Notes under the pieces: generated by a model
Seen by the model: only the letters and a program-made list of their open reading frames with translations
What the model was told of the DNA's origin: nothing
The model's database searches: none
Source: Arthrobacter sp. B6
Lineage (GTDB): Bacteria > Actinomycetota > Actinomycetes > Actinomycetales > Micrococcaceae
Reading direction: 5' to 3'
DNA: 64,000 nt
Assembly (NCBI RefSeq): GCF_001663775.1
Contig: NZ_KV467168.1
Coordinates: 1,772,870 to 1,836,869, forward strand
In this document: positions 62,510-64,000 of the stretch, piece by piece
Layout of the letters: each line of letters opens with the position of its first letter
How positions within the stretch are numbered: position 1 is the stretch's first letter
Translations under genes and position numbers: made by a program

Positions 62510-63544
62510 ATGGCTACAAATTCGCCAGTCCATGAGGTACACAGCGTGCTCGCCACCGTCATGTGGGAGCCTGAGGAACTTGAGCAGCTTCGGCAGGCGT
62601 TCGCTCCAGCCGAGTTCTTGCATCTTCATCCCGGGGACGCCAGCGGCATCGCTGATGCCCTTGAGCGGGTGGATGTTGCAATCCATTTGATGGATATCGA
62701 CGATCGGTTCCTTGCAGCCCCCAATCTGCGCTGGGTGCACTGTGATCATTCCGGTTTGACACGCTCTGCACGTCCCGAGGTGTTCGAAAAGGGACTTATT
62801 GTTACGGGGTCGGCTGGCAGGTCCGCCGAAGCCCTTGCGCAGCACGGGTTCTACTTCGCCCTGTCCTTGACCTTTGACGCAAAGCAGCTTTTCGCGATGC
62901 AGGCCGCCCACGTATGGGGCGGCATTCCGGCCTACCACAACCGCTTCGCATTATGGGGGAAAACGTTGGGGATCGTCGGCTTGGGTAACACCGGCCGGGC
63001 GATGGCTGATCTGGGCAAGGCGTTCGGCATGAATGTCATCGGCTACCGGCGGAGCGCCGGTGACGTGCCCAGCAGCGTGGACAGGATGCTTTCAGTTGAC
63101 GCTGGCGACTCCCTGAATCCACTTCTAGAAGAATCAGACGTCATCATGCTGGCGGCCCCGCTGAACGATGACAGCTATCATTTGTTCTCCGGCGACCAGT
63201 TCGAGCGGATGAAGAGCGACGCCTACCTTATCAACATCGGGCGGGGTCAGCTCGTTGACCAGGACGCGCTGATCAGCGCTTTGGTAGCAGGGGAAATCGC
63301 CGGAGCAGGTCTCGACGTGACTGATCCTGAGCCGCTGCCGGCCGACTCTCCGCTATGGGACATGCCGAACGTCATGATAACTCCCCATATGACCCCGAAA
63401 CTTCCGTCACGCACCCAGCGCTCGATCGATCTCATCCTCGAGAACCTTCACCGATACCAGCGCGCCGAGCCGCTGCTTAACGCCATTACGCCGCGGGATG
63501 TATTCACCAAAGGTCCCCGTCCAGCTCAACCGACCCGTTCATGA
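62510..63544 (+). CDS. D-2-hydroxyacid dehydrogenase family protein
   Basis: This is 344 residues from the ATG at 62510 after AAGGAAG; an ATG at 62468 would add 14. The NAD-binding domain has LGIVGLGNTGRAMADLGKAFG. The catalytic Arg is in LINIGRGQLVDQDAL, Glu in TDPEPLPADSPLW, and His in VMITPHMTPK. It reduces or oxidises 2-keto or 2-hydroxy acids using NAD(P). Within a glycan locus it may handle a sugar-acid breakdown product, or detoxify one. A second binding-protein gene follows 35 bp later. Confidence 0.92.
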   Translation: MATNSPVHEVHSVLATVMWEPEELEQLRQAFAPAEFLHLHPGDASGIADALERVDVAIHLMDIDDRFLAAPNLRWVHCDHSGLTRSARPEVFEKGLIVTGSAGRSAEALAQHGFYFALSLTFDAKQLFAMQAAHVWGGIPAYHNRFALWGKTLGIVGLGNTGRAMADLGKAFGMNVIGYRRSAGDVPSSVDRMLSVDAGDSLNPLLEESDVIMLAAPLNDDSYHLFSGDQFERMKSDAYLINIGRGQLVDQDALISALVAGEIAGAGLDVTDPEPLPADSPLWDMPNVMITPHMTPKLPSRTQRSIDLILENLHRYQRAEPLLNAITPRDVFTKGPRPAQPTRS

Positions 63545-63579
63545 GATACACAACAACCGCAACGAGCAAAGGAGCTCTC

Positions 63580-64000
63580 ATGCCCCAAGTACAACCACCC
63601 CGCCTCGTTATCGGGGCCATCGCCGCAGCGGCGATGCTCGCCCTATCGGCATGCGGCACGAGCGAGCCCTCGCCTTCCGCCACTGAAGGCGGTGACAGCG
63701 ACCGCAACGCCACGATAGCGCTGGGCGTGCAAGCCCCGCCCAATTCCTTGGACCCGGCACAGCTGCATGACGGTACCCAGCGGTACGTCTGGTCGACCCT
63801 CTACGACACGCTTATCTACAGCAACAACGAGGGCAAGCTGGAACCAGCTGCAGCGGAGAGCTGGCAGTACTCCGAGGACGCGCTGACGCTGACCATGAAA
63901 CTCCGGGACGACCTCAAATTCAGCGATGGTGATCCTGTCACGTCGGCGGCGGTGAAGGCCACACTCGAACGCACGAAAAATACCCCGGGACCCCAGCAGA
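63580..64000 (+). CDS. ABC transporter substrate-binding lipoprotein, family 5, copy 2 (partial)
   Basis: The window ends inside this gene. ATG at 63580 follows AAAGGAG. The first 140 codons give a lipoprotein signal with lipobox LSACGT, then NSLDPAQLHDGTQRYVWSTLYDTLIYSNNEGKLEP and LTLTMKLRDDLKFSDGDPVTSAAVKATLERTKNTPG. This matches the copy at 50350 almost segment by segment, so the two are paralogues under the same type of operator. It is probably co-transcribed with the dehydrogenase. Confidence 0.93.
   Translation, partial: MPQVQPPRLVIGAIAAAAMLALSACGTSEPSPSATEGGDSDRNATIALGVQAPPNSLDPAQLHDGTQRYVWSTLYDTLIYSNNEGKLEPAAAESWQYSEDALTLTMKLRDDLKFSDGDPVTSAAVKATLERTKNTPGPQQ

Overview
The window is high-GC DNA from an actinobacterium, most probably an Arthrobacter-type member of the Micrococcaceae (Arthrobacter, Pseudarthrobacter or a close relative). 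This rests on many GTG starts, an SRP RNA just before dnaX and recR, a DnaX with a very long Ala/Pro-rich tail, a split purS-purQ-purL set, a lysC with an internal beta-subunit start, and DUF3151, DUF503 and DUF1990 genes typical of actinobacteria.

Layout. Positions 1-10.8 kb carry the end of a DUF2236 gene, tRNA-Ser(GGA), a NIF3-like protein, SRP RNA, dnaX, recR, a frameshifted acetyltransferase, a three-gene ABC-2 exporter on the minus strand, and lysC. From 10.8 to 20.8 kb there are two paralogous small proteins, an OhrR-like MarR regulator, two subtilisin-inhibitor-like (SSI) proteins around a gene of an uncharacterised family, a convergent secreted subtilase, and a large secreted sialidase. 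From 20.9 to 31 kb come purSQL, an AbiEi/DUF559-type gene bracketed by long hairpins, several small housekeeping genes, and an ECF sigma/anti-sigma pair. From 31.4 to 37.4 kb is a polar amino-acid ABC operon with an amine oxidase-like flavoenzyme and a Gfo/Idh dehydrogenase, divergent from a LacI regulator. From 37.5 to 49.6 kb are purA, a short MetE-like enzyme, a UDG-like protein, fbaA, a SpoU-type methylase, a HAD phosphatase, a Tat-exported hydrolase, a STAS plus GAF-ANTAR pair, and pyrE, which is in frame with a flavin monooxygenase.

The last 14 kb (about 49.8-64 kb) is different in character. It has degraded genes (a beta-glucuronidase remnant and an IS5-type transposase remnant), longer and more AT-rich intergenic DNA, and a glycan-utilisation locus. 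That locus has two paralogous family-5 solute-binding proteins, a Dpp/Opp-type transporter whose parts are scattered (separate permease, a fused permease-ATPase, and a distant ATPase), two large intracellular glycoside-hydrolase-like proteins, and a 2-hydroxyacid dehydrogenase. Three of its promoters carry the same operator, GGCAACCGGTTG(A/T)CA, whose downstream end doubles as the -35 box. I therefore infer one regulon under a LacI-type repressor that is not in the window. The substrate is not known; uronic-acid-containing oligosaccharides are a guess based on the beta-glucuronidase remnant and the GH67-like enzyme.

No function was confirmed by database search. All family names come from motifs read in the translated sequence.
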